From: Lachnospiraceae bacterium
GTDB taxonomy: Bacteria; Bacillota; Clostridia; Lachnospirales; Lachnospiraceae
Length of the DNA: 64,000 nucleotides
Assembly: GCA_016282745.1 (NCBI GenBank)
Contig: JAEELL010000104.1
Location: 54,417 to 118,416 of the forward strand
Direction: 5' to 3'
The notes under the pieces were generated by a model. It saw only the letters and a list, made by a program, of their open reading frames with translations. It had not been told where the DNA came from and did not search any database. Numbering within the stretch: position 1 is the stretch's first letter; every line of letters begins with the position of its first letter. Both the position numbers and the translations under genes were made by a program. Positions 47,832 to 56,360 of the stretch are shown here, in pieces.

Positions 47832-48626
47832 ATGAAGAAATTAGCATTATTATTAGCATTTGTAACTGCTGCAACAGCTTGTTTTGCAGGATGTGCAAAG
47901 AAAGACGGTGGAAATCAGATTGGTGTTATCACTTATGCTGTAGAGGCAGGTTCTGCAGGTGAAGAAGTTGCAAAAGAAAAAGGATATCAATACAATGCGG
48001 TAAACTCTCAGGCAGACGCATTGATGGAAGTAAACAGCGGAACAAGTAACGCGGCAATTATTGATTTGCTTATGGCCGGTGCTATGATAGGAGAGGGCAC
48101 AAGTTATCCTGATCTTAAATATACAACAAGACTTACAGAAGAAGAATACGGCGTAGGATGCAGAAAAAATTCCGATCTCGCTTCTTATATCAATGAGTTT
48201 TTCTATGAGACTTACAAAGACGGTTTTATGCTTGAAACTGCAAAGAAATATGGTGTTCAGGAAACATTATTTGAACAGCCTGAAGCCAAATATGAGAGTG
48301 GCAGTGACAGTGATGTTGAAAAAATCAAGAAGAACGGAAAACTTATTGTGGGAATTACTGATTTTGCACCAATGGATTACAAAGATGATAATGCTGAATG
48401 GATTGGTTTTGATGCTGATATGGCAAAGAAACTCGGTGAAAAGTTAGGTGTTAAAGTTGAATTCGTTGAAATCGACTGGGATGCAAAGATAATGGAGCTT
48501 AATTCAGGAAATATAGATGTTGTATGGAACGGAATGACACTTACAGATGAAGTTAAATCATCTATGAATTGCTCAAATCCATACTGCAAAAACGCTCAGG
48601 TAGTTGTTGAAAAAATAAAAAAATAA
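47832..48626 (+). CDS. Amino-acid-binding lipoprotein with circularly permuted lobes
   Basis: This 264-residue lipoprotein has lipobox FAGC with Cys21. It belongs to the polar amino-acid-binding (HisJ/GlnH, SBP_bac_3) family, but in unusual order. Residues about 30-150 correspond to the normal second half (ITYAVEAGSAGEEVAKEKGY, QADALMEVNSGTSNAAIIDL, EEYGVGCRKNSDL, TAKKYGVQE). Residues about 163-264 correspond to the normal first half (IKKNGKLIVGITDFAPMDY, WIGFDADMAKKLGEKLGV, DVVWNGMTLTDEV, SNPYCKNAQVVV). The chain ends exactly where the first hinge would be. The usual ligand-carboxylate Arg after T-x-E appears as Val (TDEV). It heads a complete ABC operon, so it is probably functional. Confidence 0.9.
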   Translation: MKKLALLLAFVTAATACFAGCAKKDGGNQIGVITYAVEAGSAGEEVAKEKGYQYNAVNSQADALMEVNSGTSNAAIIDLLMAGAMIGEGTSYPDLKYTTRLTEEEYGVGCRKNSDLASYINEFFYETYKDGFMLETAKKYGVQETLFEQPEAKYESGSDSDVEKIKKNGKLIVGITDFAPMDYKDDNAEWIGFDADMAKKLGEKLGVKVEFVEIDWDAKIMELNSGNIDVVWNGMTLTDEVKSSMNCSNPYCKNAQVVVEKIKK

Positions 48627-48675
48627 TTTTCTATAATTGTCTTTTTACGGAAGTTGTTTAAACAAGGAGATAAAT

Positions 48676-49326
48676 ATGTTTTGGACAGTAACATTAACGT
48701 TATTTAACGGAATGTTTACAACATTTGAAATATTTATACTTACACTTTTGTTCGCATTGCCATTAGGACTTATAATTGCCCTTGGCTTACTAACGCCGGC
48801 AAAGTATATTTTGAATGTTATCATTTGGATAATAAGGGGTACCCCTTTAATGCTTCAGTTAATGGTTATTTTCTATGTTCCCGGAATGCTTGGATATCAG
48901 GTTTGGAGTGGAAATGAAGCTGGTAGAATTGCAGCAACTGTTGTAGCATTTACTATCAATTATTCATGCTATTTTGCAGTGATTTTCAAAGGCGGTATTC
49001 AGGGCGTTCCAAAAGGACAGTATGAGGCAGGTCAGGTTCTTGGAATGACAAGAACTCAGATTTTTTTCAAAATCACTCTTTTACAGATGATTAAGAGAGT
49101 AGTGCCACCAATGTCTAACGAGATTATTACACTTGTCAAAGATACATCACTTGCAAGAATAATCGCAGCATATGAACTTACATTTGCCGGATTTTCATTT
49201 ATGAAATCTGCAGGACTTACCTGGCCGTTATTCTACACAGGTTTATACTATCTGTTATTTGTCGGAATATTAACTGTTATTTTTAATATTATCGAACGCA
49301 AATTGGACTATTTTAAATACGAATAA
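48676..49326 (+). CDS. Amino-acid ABC transporter permease
   Basis: This 216-residue HisM/GlnP-type permease has about five membrane segments. The N-terminal LTLFNGMFTTFEIFILTL, the RGTPLMLQLMVIFY motif and the EAA loop (YEAGQVLGMTRTQIFFKITLLQMIKRVVPPMSNEI) identify it. The start is the ATG after AAGGAG. It is the only permease in the operon, so it would act as a homodimer. Substrate follows the binding protein: a polar amino acid. Confidence 0.94.
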   Translation: MFWTVTLTLFNGMFTTFEIFILTLLFALPLGLIIALGLLTPAKYILNVIIWIIRGTPLMLQLMVIFYVPGMLGYQVWSGNEAGRIAATVVAFTINYSCYFAVIFKGGIQGVPKGQYEAGQVLGMTRTQIFFKITLLQMIKRVVPPMSNEIITLVKDTSLARIIAAYELTFAGFSFMKSAGLTWPLFYTGLYYLLFVGILTVIFNIIERKLDYFKYE

Positions 49327-49340
49327 ATGAGGTGATGTAA

Positions 49341-50114
49341 ATGGCGATATTAGAAGTCAATAATCTCGGTAAAAATTTTGGTAAAACAAAAGTACTTAAA
49401 GATATCAGTTTTAGTCTTGAAAAAGGTAAGACGTTGGCAATAATTGGTTCTTCAGGTTCGGGAAAGACAACGCTTCTTCGTTGTCTTAACTTTCTCGAAA
49501 GACCTACAAAAGGACAGATAATTGTAAATGGCAATTCCCTTTTAGACGATTCTCACGGAAAATTATCTGAGAGAGAACTTAGAGAAAAAAGGTTGCATTT
49601 TGGAATGGTATTTCAAAATTTCAATTTGTTTCCACAGTATACAGCTCTTGAAAATGTAACTCTTGCAAAGAAACTGATGGCGAAGGAATTACCTGAGTAT
49701 AAGACCAAAAAGAAAGAAATACTTGAAGAGATTGATAATACAGGCAAAAGTATACTTCGCAAAATGGGTTTAGAAGAGAGAATGGATCATTATCCTCATC
49801 AGTTATCGGGAGGGCAAAAGCAAAGAGTTGCAATTGCAAGAGCTCTTGCTCTTAATCCTGATATTCTCTGTTTTGATGAACCTACTTCGGCCCTTGATCC
49901 CGAACTTACCGGTGAAGTATTAAAAGTTATAAGAGAACTTGCAGAACAGAACACTACAATGATAATTGTTACTCATGAGATGGCATTTGCACGTGATGTT
50001 GCAGATTATATTATTTTCATGGATGACGGTTATATCGTTGAGCAGGGAGCTGCAAAGGAATTAATAGATAATCCAAAAGAAGAGAGAACAAAACAGTTTT
50101 TGACAAAATATTAA
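49341..50114 (+). CDS. Amino-acid ABC transporter ATP-binding protein
   Basis: This 257-residue GlnQ/HisP-type ATPase has Walker A GSSGSGKTT, Q loop VFQNFNLFPQYTALENV, signature LSGGQKQRVAIARAL, Walker B ILCFDEPTSALDPEL and H loop VTHEMAFA. It carries a slightly longer helical insertion than GlnQ (EILEEIDNTGKSILRKMGL). It ends the operon; a strong terminator follows. Confidence 0.96.
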   Translation: MAILEVNNLGKNFGKTKVLKDISFSLEKGKTLAIIGSSGSGKTTLLRCLNFLERPTKGQIIVNGNSLLDDSHGKLSERELREKRLHFGMVFQNFNLFPQYTALENVTLAKKLMAKELPEYKTKKKEILEEIDNTGKSILRKMGLEERMDHYPHQLSGGQKQRVAIARALALNPDILCFDEPTSALDPELTGEVLKVIRELAEQNTTMIIVTHEMAFARDVADYIIFMDDGYIVEQGAAKELIDNPKEERTKQFLTKY

Positions 50115-50129
50115 TGCAGATATATTACA

Positions 50130-50175
50130 CAGACTATTTAAATAAACATTGTTTATTTGAGTGGTCTGTTTTTTT
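50130..50175 (+). terminator. Intrinsic terminator of the amino-acid transporter operon
   Basis: A long stem of about 19 bp (about 50130-50148 with 50151-50169, some G-U or mismatch) is followed by seven T. Confidence 0.85.
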
Positions 50176-50215
50176 GAGTATACAATTGTTAATAATTAAA
50201 AAGATGCCTCTTTTA

Positions 50216-50244
50216 GAATAATTTCATAATTCTTATTCATACTA
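50216..50244 (+). promoter_or_regulatory. SigG-type promoter of the germination gene
   Basis: GAATA (50216-50220) fits GNATR and CATACTA (50238-50244) fits CATAMTA, with a 17-bp spacer. The combination is a full match to the forespore SigG/SigF consensus. Confidence 0.65.
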
Positions 50245-50320
50245 AAATTATCAGTAAAATTGTTCTGTGCAATTTAAGTGAGTTAAATACGAAAATATAT
50301 CAGGAGTGAGATAGAACATA

Positions 50321-51718
50321 ATGAGTCTGATTGTAAGCAATAATTTTAAGACAACTGTTTTAAACATGGATGAAAAATTAGGAATTAGGAATAATTTTGA
50401 TTTGTTAAAAAAGGATATTAATATTTCCAATACACCCGGAGTGTTTTATTACATTAACGGTATGTGTGACGTGGAAGTTATGGAAAAAATTGAAGAATTT
50501 CTATCTAACAATTCAAATCTGCTTCCTAAAAAAATAAAGACATTTGATTCAAAATATCTACCTTATCTGGAAACCGAAATAAGTCACGATGACGAAAAGA
50601 TAATAACCGATATATTATCAGGTGTTATATGTCTTATTATAAGCGGATATGATAGTGCAATATTGATTGATGCAAGAACATACCCGGCAAGAGGTGTGAC
50701 TGAGCCTGAAAAGTACAGAGTTCTTCGAGGTTCAAGAGATGGCTTTGTTGAAACACTTATTCAAAACACATCGCTAATCAGAAGAAGAATCAGATCCACA
50801 GATTACCGCTGTGAGATTTTTAAAGTCGGAAATGTTTCAAAAACTGACGTTGCAGTCTGTTACATGGATAGCAGAGTTGACAAAAAATTATTAAATTCAA
50901 TCAAAACCAGAATTCAAAATATAAAAACTGATTCCCTCACTCTTAATCAGGAGAGTCTGGCGGAGTGTCTTCATCAGGGAAGTTACCTGAATCCTTTCCC
51001 GAAATTCAGATACAGTGAGCGACCTGATACTGCCGCAGCTGAAATAATTGAAGGCTATATTGTGATACTGGTAGACACATCTCCTGCAGCAATGATACTT
51101 CCTACTACAATATTCGATGTGATAGAAGAAGCCGACGATTATTATTTTCCGCCGGTTACAGGTACTTATCTTAGACTTTCAAGAATGATAATATCAATAT
51201 TATCGCTTATTCTAACGCCTGTATATCTGCTGTTTGCGAACTCACCGTCATTGTTGCCTGAAGATTTTAATTTTCTTGCTATCACAAAAGAACCGTATGT
51301 TCCGATTATACTTCAACTACTTGCTCTAGAGCTGTGTATTGACGGTTTGAAACTGGCTGCGGTAAATACACCTAGTATGCTAAACACACCATTAAGTATT
51401 ATTGCTGCAATAGTAATTGGCGAGTTTGCAATAGAGACGGGATGGTTTATTCCGCAGACAATGCTATATATGGCAGTAGTTGCAATTGCAAATTTCACTC
51501 ATGAAAATTATGAGTTTGCATATGCGGTAAAATACTGCAGGATAATAATACTAATTTTGACACAACTCTTCTCCGTATACGGTTTTATAGTTGGAATAGT
51601 AATTACTTCATTACTGATTGCTTTTAATAAAACTATCAGCAATACAAGCTATATCTATCCTTTATATCCTTTTGACAGAAAAAAAATATTGAGTAGATTT
51701 ATCAGATTAAAAAAATAA
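50321..51718 (+). CDS. GerA/SpoVAF-family spore germination protein
   Basis: This 465-residue spore inner-membrane protein has an N-terminal hydrophilic domain (about 1-240) with PARGVTEPEKYRVLRGSRDGF and TSLIRRRIRS, then four to six membrane segments. The ETLIQNTSLIRRRI motif and the lone occurrence without B and C subunits favour SpoVAF, which is linked to calcium-dipicolinate channels, over a nutrient-receptor A subunit. That choice is uncertain. It is a single-gene unit with a SigG-like promoter. It completes the spore set in this window with dpaAB and the SASP. Confidence 0.88.
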   Translation: MSLIVSNNFKTTVLNMDEKLGIRNNFDLLKKDINISNTPGVFYYINGMCDVEVMEKIEEFLSNNSNLLPKKIKTFDSKYLPYLETEISHDDEKIITDILSGVICLIISGYDSAILIDARTYPARGVTEPEKYRVLRGSRDGFVETLIQNTSLIRRRIRSTDYRCEIFKVGNVSKTDVAVCYMDSRVDKKLLNSIKTRIQNIKTDSLTLNQESLAECLHQGSYLNPFPKFRYSERPDTAAAEIIEGYIVILVDTSPAAMILPTTIFDVIEEADDYYFPPVTGTYLRLSRMIISILSLILTPVYLLFANSPSLLPEDFNFLAITKEPYVPIILQLLALELCIDGLKLAAVNTPSMLNTPLSIIAAIVIGEFAIETGWFIPQTMLYMAVVAIANFTHENYEFAYAVKYCRIIILILTQLFSVYGFIVGIVITSLLIAFNKTISNTSYIYPLYPFDRKKILSRFIRLKK

Positions 51719-51822
51719 AAATACATTTAAGTAAAAAATAATTACAAACTTCGTTGTTATATTTATTTTATTATGTTATTATCTTTAGGGAAACATAAGT
51801 TCGAAATCAGAAAGGAATAATC

Positions 51823-52419
51823 ATGATATCATACATTAGAGGAGAACTTGTTACTATTTCAAACGATAGTATTGTTGTAGATAACAACGGAATAGGATAT
51901 AACATCTTTATCCCAACTTCTATTTTAGGTTCACTGCCACACTGCGGAAGTGAGGTAAAGATACATACATATTTTTTGGTCAGAGAGGATACACAGAGCC
52001 TTTATGGTTTTTTGAAGAGAGACGATTTGGAGATTTTCAAGATGCTTATATCTGTAAACGGAATAGGTCCTAAAGGCGCTCTGGCTATATTGTCAACTCT
52101 GACACCGGATGAACTGAAATTTGCTATATTATCAGATGATTCAAAAGCTATATCAAAGGCACCGGGAGTTGGCTCGAAGACTGCTCAAAGGTGCATAATC
52201 GAGTTAAAAGACAAGATTAATATTTCATCTACAGACAGCAGTCCTATCAATGTTGAAGAGTTATCCGGTACAGTGTCATCAGCAAAAACAGAAGCTGTCA
52301 GTGCACTGGTTGTTCTTGGATATTCACAGAGTGAGGCGTACAAGGCTGTAAATAATCTTCCTGCCGAATATGATACAGTGGAAGAGATTATTAAGCAGGC
52401 TCTCAAAAATTTGTTATAG
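51823..52419 (+). CDS. ruvA: Holliday junction branch migration protein RuvA
   Basis: This 198-residue protein has the OB-fold domain I (MISYIRGELVTISNDSIVV, GYNIFIPTS), two HhH motifs (VNGIGPKGALAIL and APGVGSKTAQRCIIELKDK) and the mobile domain III (EAVSALVVLGYSQSEAYKAV). Four or eight copies hold the junction for RuvB. AGAAAGGAA lies before the ATG. ruvC is not in the window, as is usual for Firmicutes. Confidence 0.97.
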   Translation: MISYIRGELVTISNDSIVVDNNGIGYNIFIPTSILGSLPHCGSEVKIHTYFLVREDTQSLYGFLKRDDLEIFKMLISVNGIGPKGALAILSTLTPDELKFAILSDDSKAISKAPGVGSKTAQRCIIELKDKINISSTDSSPINVEELSGTVSSAKTEAVSALVVLGYSQSEAYKAVNNLPAEYDTVEEIIKQALKNLL

Positions 52420-52457
52420 TTATAAACAATAATAAACACATTAACATATATACTTAG

Positions 52458-52500
52458 TTTCAATATATTGAATTTCAATAGATTGAATTTCAATATATTT
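52458..52500 (+). repeat. Three palindromic 15-bp repeats before ruvB
   Basis: TTTCAATATATTGAA, TTTCAATAGATTGAA and a partial third copy lie head to tail at 52458, 52473 and 52488. Each is itself nearly palindromic. Confidence 0.8.
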
Positions 52501-52531
52501 ATATAATTACAAATTAAAATGAGGATATATA

Positions 52532-53530
52532 ATGAAAAGAACCATTTCAACTACAGATCAGTCAATTGAAGATATTAATATAGAAAAAACTCTTCGACCA
52601 AGATTACTGGATGAATATATAGGTCAGTCAAAAGCCAAAAACAATCTAAAGATTTTTATAGATGCAGCCAAGAACAGAGGAGAATCTTTGGATCATGTGC
52701 TTTTATACGGCCCTCCGGGGCTTGGAAAAACAACTCTTGCCAATATCATTGCGGCAGAGATGGGAGTGAATATCAAGATTACATCCGGGCCTGCCATTGA
52801 AAAACCCGGAGATATTGCTGCAATTCTCAACTCTCTCGGTGAAGGTGATGTTCTCTTTATTGATGAGATTCACAGATTGAACAGACAGGTAGAAGAAGTT
52901 TTATATTCGGCAATGGAAGATTTTGCTATTGATATTATAATCGGAAAAGGTGCAACCGGACATGCTGTTCGTCTTGATTTGCCTAAGTTTACGCTGGTTG
53001 GAGCAACAACCCGCGCAGGTATGCTATCTGCACCTCTTAGAGACAGATTCGGAGTTATTAACAAACTTGAGTTCTATACAATAAGCGAACTCAAACAAAT
53101 TATCAATAGATCAGCTCAAGTTCTGGATGTCAAAATCGATGATGATGGAGCCACGGAACTTGCAAGAAGGTCCAGAGGAACGCCAAGACTTGCCAACAGA
53201 TTTTTAAAACGTGTGAGAGATTTTGCAGATATCAAATATGATGGTGTGATAACAAAAGAAGTGGCTGATGATGCTCTCGACTCACTTGAAGTAGACAAAC
53301 TTGGCCTTGATAAAGGCGACAGAATGATACTTGATATTATTATCAATAAGTTTGGAGGAGGGCCTGTAGGTCTTGATACAATAGCTGCCGCACTTGGTGA
53401 AGACTCGGGAACTATCGAAGATGTCTATGAACCATATCTTATACAAAACGGACTTCTTGACAGGACAGCCAGGGGAAGAGTTGCAACAAAACAATCTTAT
53501 CTTCACCTTGGAATTGATTATATTGAATAA
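52532..53530 (+). CDS. ruvB: Holliday junction branch migration helicase RuvB
   Basis: This 332-residue AAA+ motor has the standard [21 protein letters not shown] terminus, Walker [13 protein letters not shown], Walker [10 protein letters not shown], sensor [11 protein letters not shown] with arginine finger region APLRDRFG and the winged-helix C terminus ([26 protein letters not shown]). It drives branch migration with RuvA. It lies 112 bases after ruvA. Confidence 0.98.
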   Translation: MKRTISTTDQSIEDINIEKTLRPRLLDEYIGQSKAKNNLKIFIDAAKNRGESLDHVLLYGPPGLGKTTLANIIAAEMGVNIKITSGPAIEKPGDIAAILNSLGEGDVLFIDEIHRLNRQVEEVLYSAMEDFAIDIIIGKGATGHAVRLDLPKFTLVGATTRAGMLSAPLRDRFGVINKLEFYTISELKQIINRSAQVLDVKIDDDGATELARRSRGTPRLANRFLKRVRDFADIKYDGVITKEVADDALDSLEVDKLGLDKGDRMILDIIINKFGGGPVGLDTIAAALGEDSGTIEDVYEPYLIQNGLLDRTARGRVATKQSYLHLGIDYIE

Positions 53531-53595
53531 ATGTGTTAAAATAGTCGATAGATTTTAAACTTTTTACACAAAAGACCAGATTAAGGAGTGAAATT

Positions 53596-53997
53596 ATGTC
53601 AGCAAAAAATGTCATAGATGTTGTAATTGACGGGCAAATTTATACAATTGGAGGCTTTGAGAGTGAAGCATATATCCAGAAAGTTGCTTCATACATCAGT
53701 AACAAGATCAACGATTTCAAAAAAGATGAGGGCTACAGACGTCAGAAGTTTGATGTTCAAAAAACTATATTGGAGCTTAACATTGCTGATGATTATTTCA
53801 AAGCAAAAAAACAGGCAGAGTTACTTGAATCTGATTTAGAGCAAAAAGAAAAAGAAGCTTACGAATTTAAGCATGATTTAGTTACAGCAAATGTAAAGAT
53901 TCAGACTTTAGAGGCTGAGATTGAGAAACTAAACAAGAAGTTAGTCGAATACGAAAAAGATATTGTAAAATTACAGACTGAACTCAATAATAAATAA
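53596..53997 (+). CDS. zapA: Cell division protein ZapA
   Basis: This 133-residue protein binds FtsZ and bundles its filaments. The N-terminal ZapA fold (KNVIDVVIDGQIYTIGGFES, YIQKVASYISNKIN) is followed by a long coiled coil (about 75-133) rich in Glu and Lys. AAGGAG precedes the ATG. The position near FtsW and a PBP gene fits a division role. Confidence 0.92.
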   Translation: MSAKNVIDVVIDGQIYTIGGFESEAYIQKVASYISNKINDFKKDEGYRRQKFDVQKTILELNIADDYFKAKKQAELLESDLEQKEKEAYEFKHDLVTANVKIQTLEAEIEKLNKKLVEYEKDIVKLQTELNNK

Positions 53998-54000
53998 TAT

Positions 54001-54028
54001 AAGCGATCAGGTTCATGCCTGGTCGCTT
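54001..54028 (+). terminator. Hairpin between zapA and the U32 gene
   Basis: AAGCGATCAGG pairs with CCTGGTCGCTT over a 6-nt loop. The following T run is short, so it may be only partly effective. Confidence 0.6.
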
Positions 54029-54051
54029 TAGTAATTAATAAAGGTGATAAA

Positions 54052-56244
54052 ATGAAAGTTGAATTATTAGCACCGGGCGGCTCATTGGAATGTGTAATTG
54101 CTGCTATCAATGCTGGCGCCGACGCTGTTTATACCGGTGGTTCCATGTTTGGGGCAAGAGAATATGCCGATAACCTAAATGAAAATGAACTCCTTGAAGC
54201 TATCAAATACGCACACATTCATGGCAGAAAGATTTACCTTACTGTAAATACACTCCTTAAGGATCAGGAAATTGAAAACAAATTATATGATTATATTTTG
54301 CCGTTGTACAAAAACGGACTTGATGCTGTAATTGTGCAGGATTTTGGTGTAATGTCATTTATACAGTCGCATTTTCCAAATCTTCATATTCATGCCAGTA
54401 CACAGATGACCATAATGGGAAGAGAGACCGTATCTTATCTCAAAAGCCATGGGGTAAACAGGATTGTAACACCAAGAGAACTAAGCATAAAAGAAATAAA
54501 AGATATCTCTAAGAATTGTGACATTGAAATTGAAAGTTTTGTTCACGGAGCTTTGTGTTACTGTTATTCAGGACAATGTTTTCTCAGCAGTTATATTGGA
54601 GGAAGAAGCGGCAACAGAGGAAAATGTGCACAGCCATGTAGACTGGCATATGATCTTGTCAAAAACAATTCTGTAATAAACAGCAAAGATGAAAAATATA
54701 TTTTAAGTCCAAAAGACATATGTACTCTTAATATATTGCCTGAGATTATTAAAGCAGGTGTTTATTCTTTAAAGATTGAGGGAAGAATGAAAAAGAAGGA
54801 GTACACTGCAGGCATTACTTCTCTTTACAGAAAGTATATTGATATGTTCCTTGAAAAACCGGATAAATACAGAGTAGATACTTCAGACTTAAAAAAAGCA
54901 ATGGATTTATTTAACAGGAACGGATTTAATGAGAGCTATTACAAAACTCACAATTCAAGAGATATGATTTCCCTTAAAGAACCTGCATTTCGAACTGAGA
55001 ATAAAGAATATATCAAATTTATTAACGAACACATCATAAACAGGGAACCTAAAGAAAAAATTAATCTTTATATAAATATTTCGACAAACAAAAATACTAC
55101 AGTTACAGTAACATGCAACAATCATACTGCAACTGTTATGGGAGATATTCCAATGGTTGCAGAAAACAAACCATTGACAAAGGATACAGTTATCAAACAA
55201 TTTTCAAAACTTGGAAATACTCCTTTTGAGGCAGATTATTTAGAAGTTGAACTTGAAGACGGTCTGTTTATGACTATGGGCTCTCTCAACAATCTGAGAA
55301 GAGAAGCGATTGACAAACTGACAGATGAAATCGTGAATGAATATTGCATTGACAGAACCATTAACAAAGAATCTGATTCTGTTGACAATATTATTACCGG
55401 TATAGATAATAATACTGATAATATTACAATAACAGTTTTGTGTTCCACCAGAGAACAGATAATTGCCGCTTTAAATTCTCGTAAAGTTTCTGTCATATAT
55501 GTGGAGTCATACTGTAAGATCGATGATATTTCTAATATCAAAGAAATGTGTATGGATTCAGGTATACAATTATTCCTTGCAATGCCACATGTTTTCAGAT
55601 TAGATGATAAAAAAACATTCTCTAATTTCTACAACGATTGTTTAGCGATATTTGATGGTTTTTTAATCAGAAATATTGAAGAATATTTTTATTTGAATGA
55701 TATAATAGAGAACAAAGCAGTGGAATTTACAAACGCAAAATATTTGTTTGATTACAATGTTTATTCCTTTAACAGATATTCAAAGAATCTCTTTTCAACT
55801 TTCAACGTGAAGACAACAGTTCCGGTAGAACTGAATTACAAAGAGTTACAATACAGAAAGTGCGATAATGAAGAAATGATTGTATACGGTTTTATGCCGG
55901 TTATGACTACAGCAAACTGTATTGCAAAGACAATGAACAGATGTAACAAATCTTTTGATAATTATGTGTTAAATGACAGATTGAACAACAACATGAATGT
56001 GAAATGTGTCTGTGATTATTGTTATAATATAATTTATAATGCAAATGTTTTATCACTAATCAATTACAGCGATACTATAAGACATTTGGGTGTTTCTACT
56101 GTACGTTTAGAGTTTACGACAGAAGAAAGACAGGATGTATTAAAAGTGATTGATAATTATTACAATGCTTTTGTTTTGCAAAATGGCGATTTTGAAGAAA
56201 TACCTAATTCAACAAGAGGACATTTTAAACGCGGAGTAAAATAA
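54052..56244 (+). CDS. Peptidase U32 family protein (RlhA/YdcP-like)
   Basis: This 730-residue cytosolic protein has the U32 core (VELLAPGGSLECVIAAINAGADAVYTG) and the Cys-rich signature HGALCYCYSGQCFLSSYIGGRSGNRGKCAQPCRL near residue 165, followed by YSLKIEGRMKKKEY. It also has a long C-terminal extension (about 280-730) like the DUF3656-containing members. U32 proteins of this size take part in prephenate-dependent hydroxylation of 23S rRNA or tRNA in some bacteria; the exact target here is unknown. Further Cys pairs near the end (CVCDYCYN) may bind a cluster. Confidence 0.88.
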   Translation: MKVELLAPGGSLECVIAAINAGADAVYTGGSMFGAREYADNLNENELLEAIKYAHIHGRKIYLTVNTLLKDQEIENKLYDYILPLYKNGLDAVIVQDFGVMSFIQSHFPNLHIHASTQMTIMGRETVSYLKSHGVNRIVTPRELSIKEIKDISKNCDIEIESFVHGALCYCYSGQCFLSSYIGGRSGNRGKCAQPCRLAYDLVKNNSVINSKDEKYILSPKDICTLNILPEIIKAGVYSLKIEGRMKKKEYTAGITSLYRKYIDMFLEKPDKYRVDTSDLKKAMDLFNRNGFNESYYKTHNSRDMISLKEPAFRTENKEYIKFINEHIINREPKEKINLYINISTNKNTTVTVTCNNHTATVMGDIPMVAENKPLTKDTVIKQFSKLGNTPFEADYLEVELEDGLFMTMGSLNNLRREAIDKLTDEIVNEYCIDRTINKESDSVDNIITGIDNNTDNITITVLCSTREQIIAALNSRKVSVIYVESYCKIDDISNIKEMCMDSGIQLFLAMPHVFRLDDKKTFSNFYNDCLAIFDGFLIRNIEEYFYLNDIIENKAVEFTNAKYLFDYNVYSFNRYSKNLFSTFNVKTTVPVELNYKELQYRKCDNEEMIVYGFMPVMTTANCIAKTMNRCNKSFDNYVLNDRLNNNMNVKCVCDYCYNIIYNANVLSLINYSDTIRHLGVSTVRLEFTTEERQDVLKVIDNYYNAFVLQNGDFEEIPNSTRGHFKRGVK

Positions 56245-56360
56245 TTAATTGTTTTATTGCATGAAATAAAAAACGTGTTATTATCGTTTTAATTGTATAA
56301 ATGGTATTTTGATTAATATCTTTTAGATTTTACTAAACATTATTCAAAAAGGAAGAAAGT

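Noticed and set aside
50321..51718. Nutrient germinant receptor operon (gerABC)
   Set aside because: Only an A-type protein is present; no B or C subunit gene lies within reach, so SpoVAF-like is preferred.
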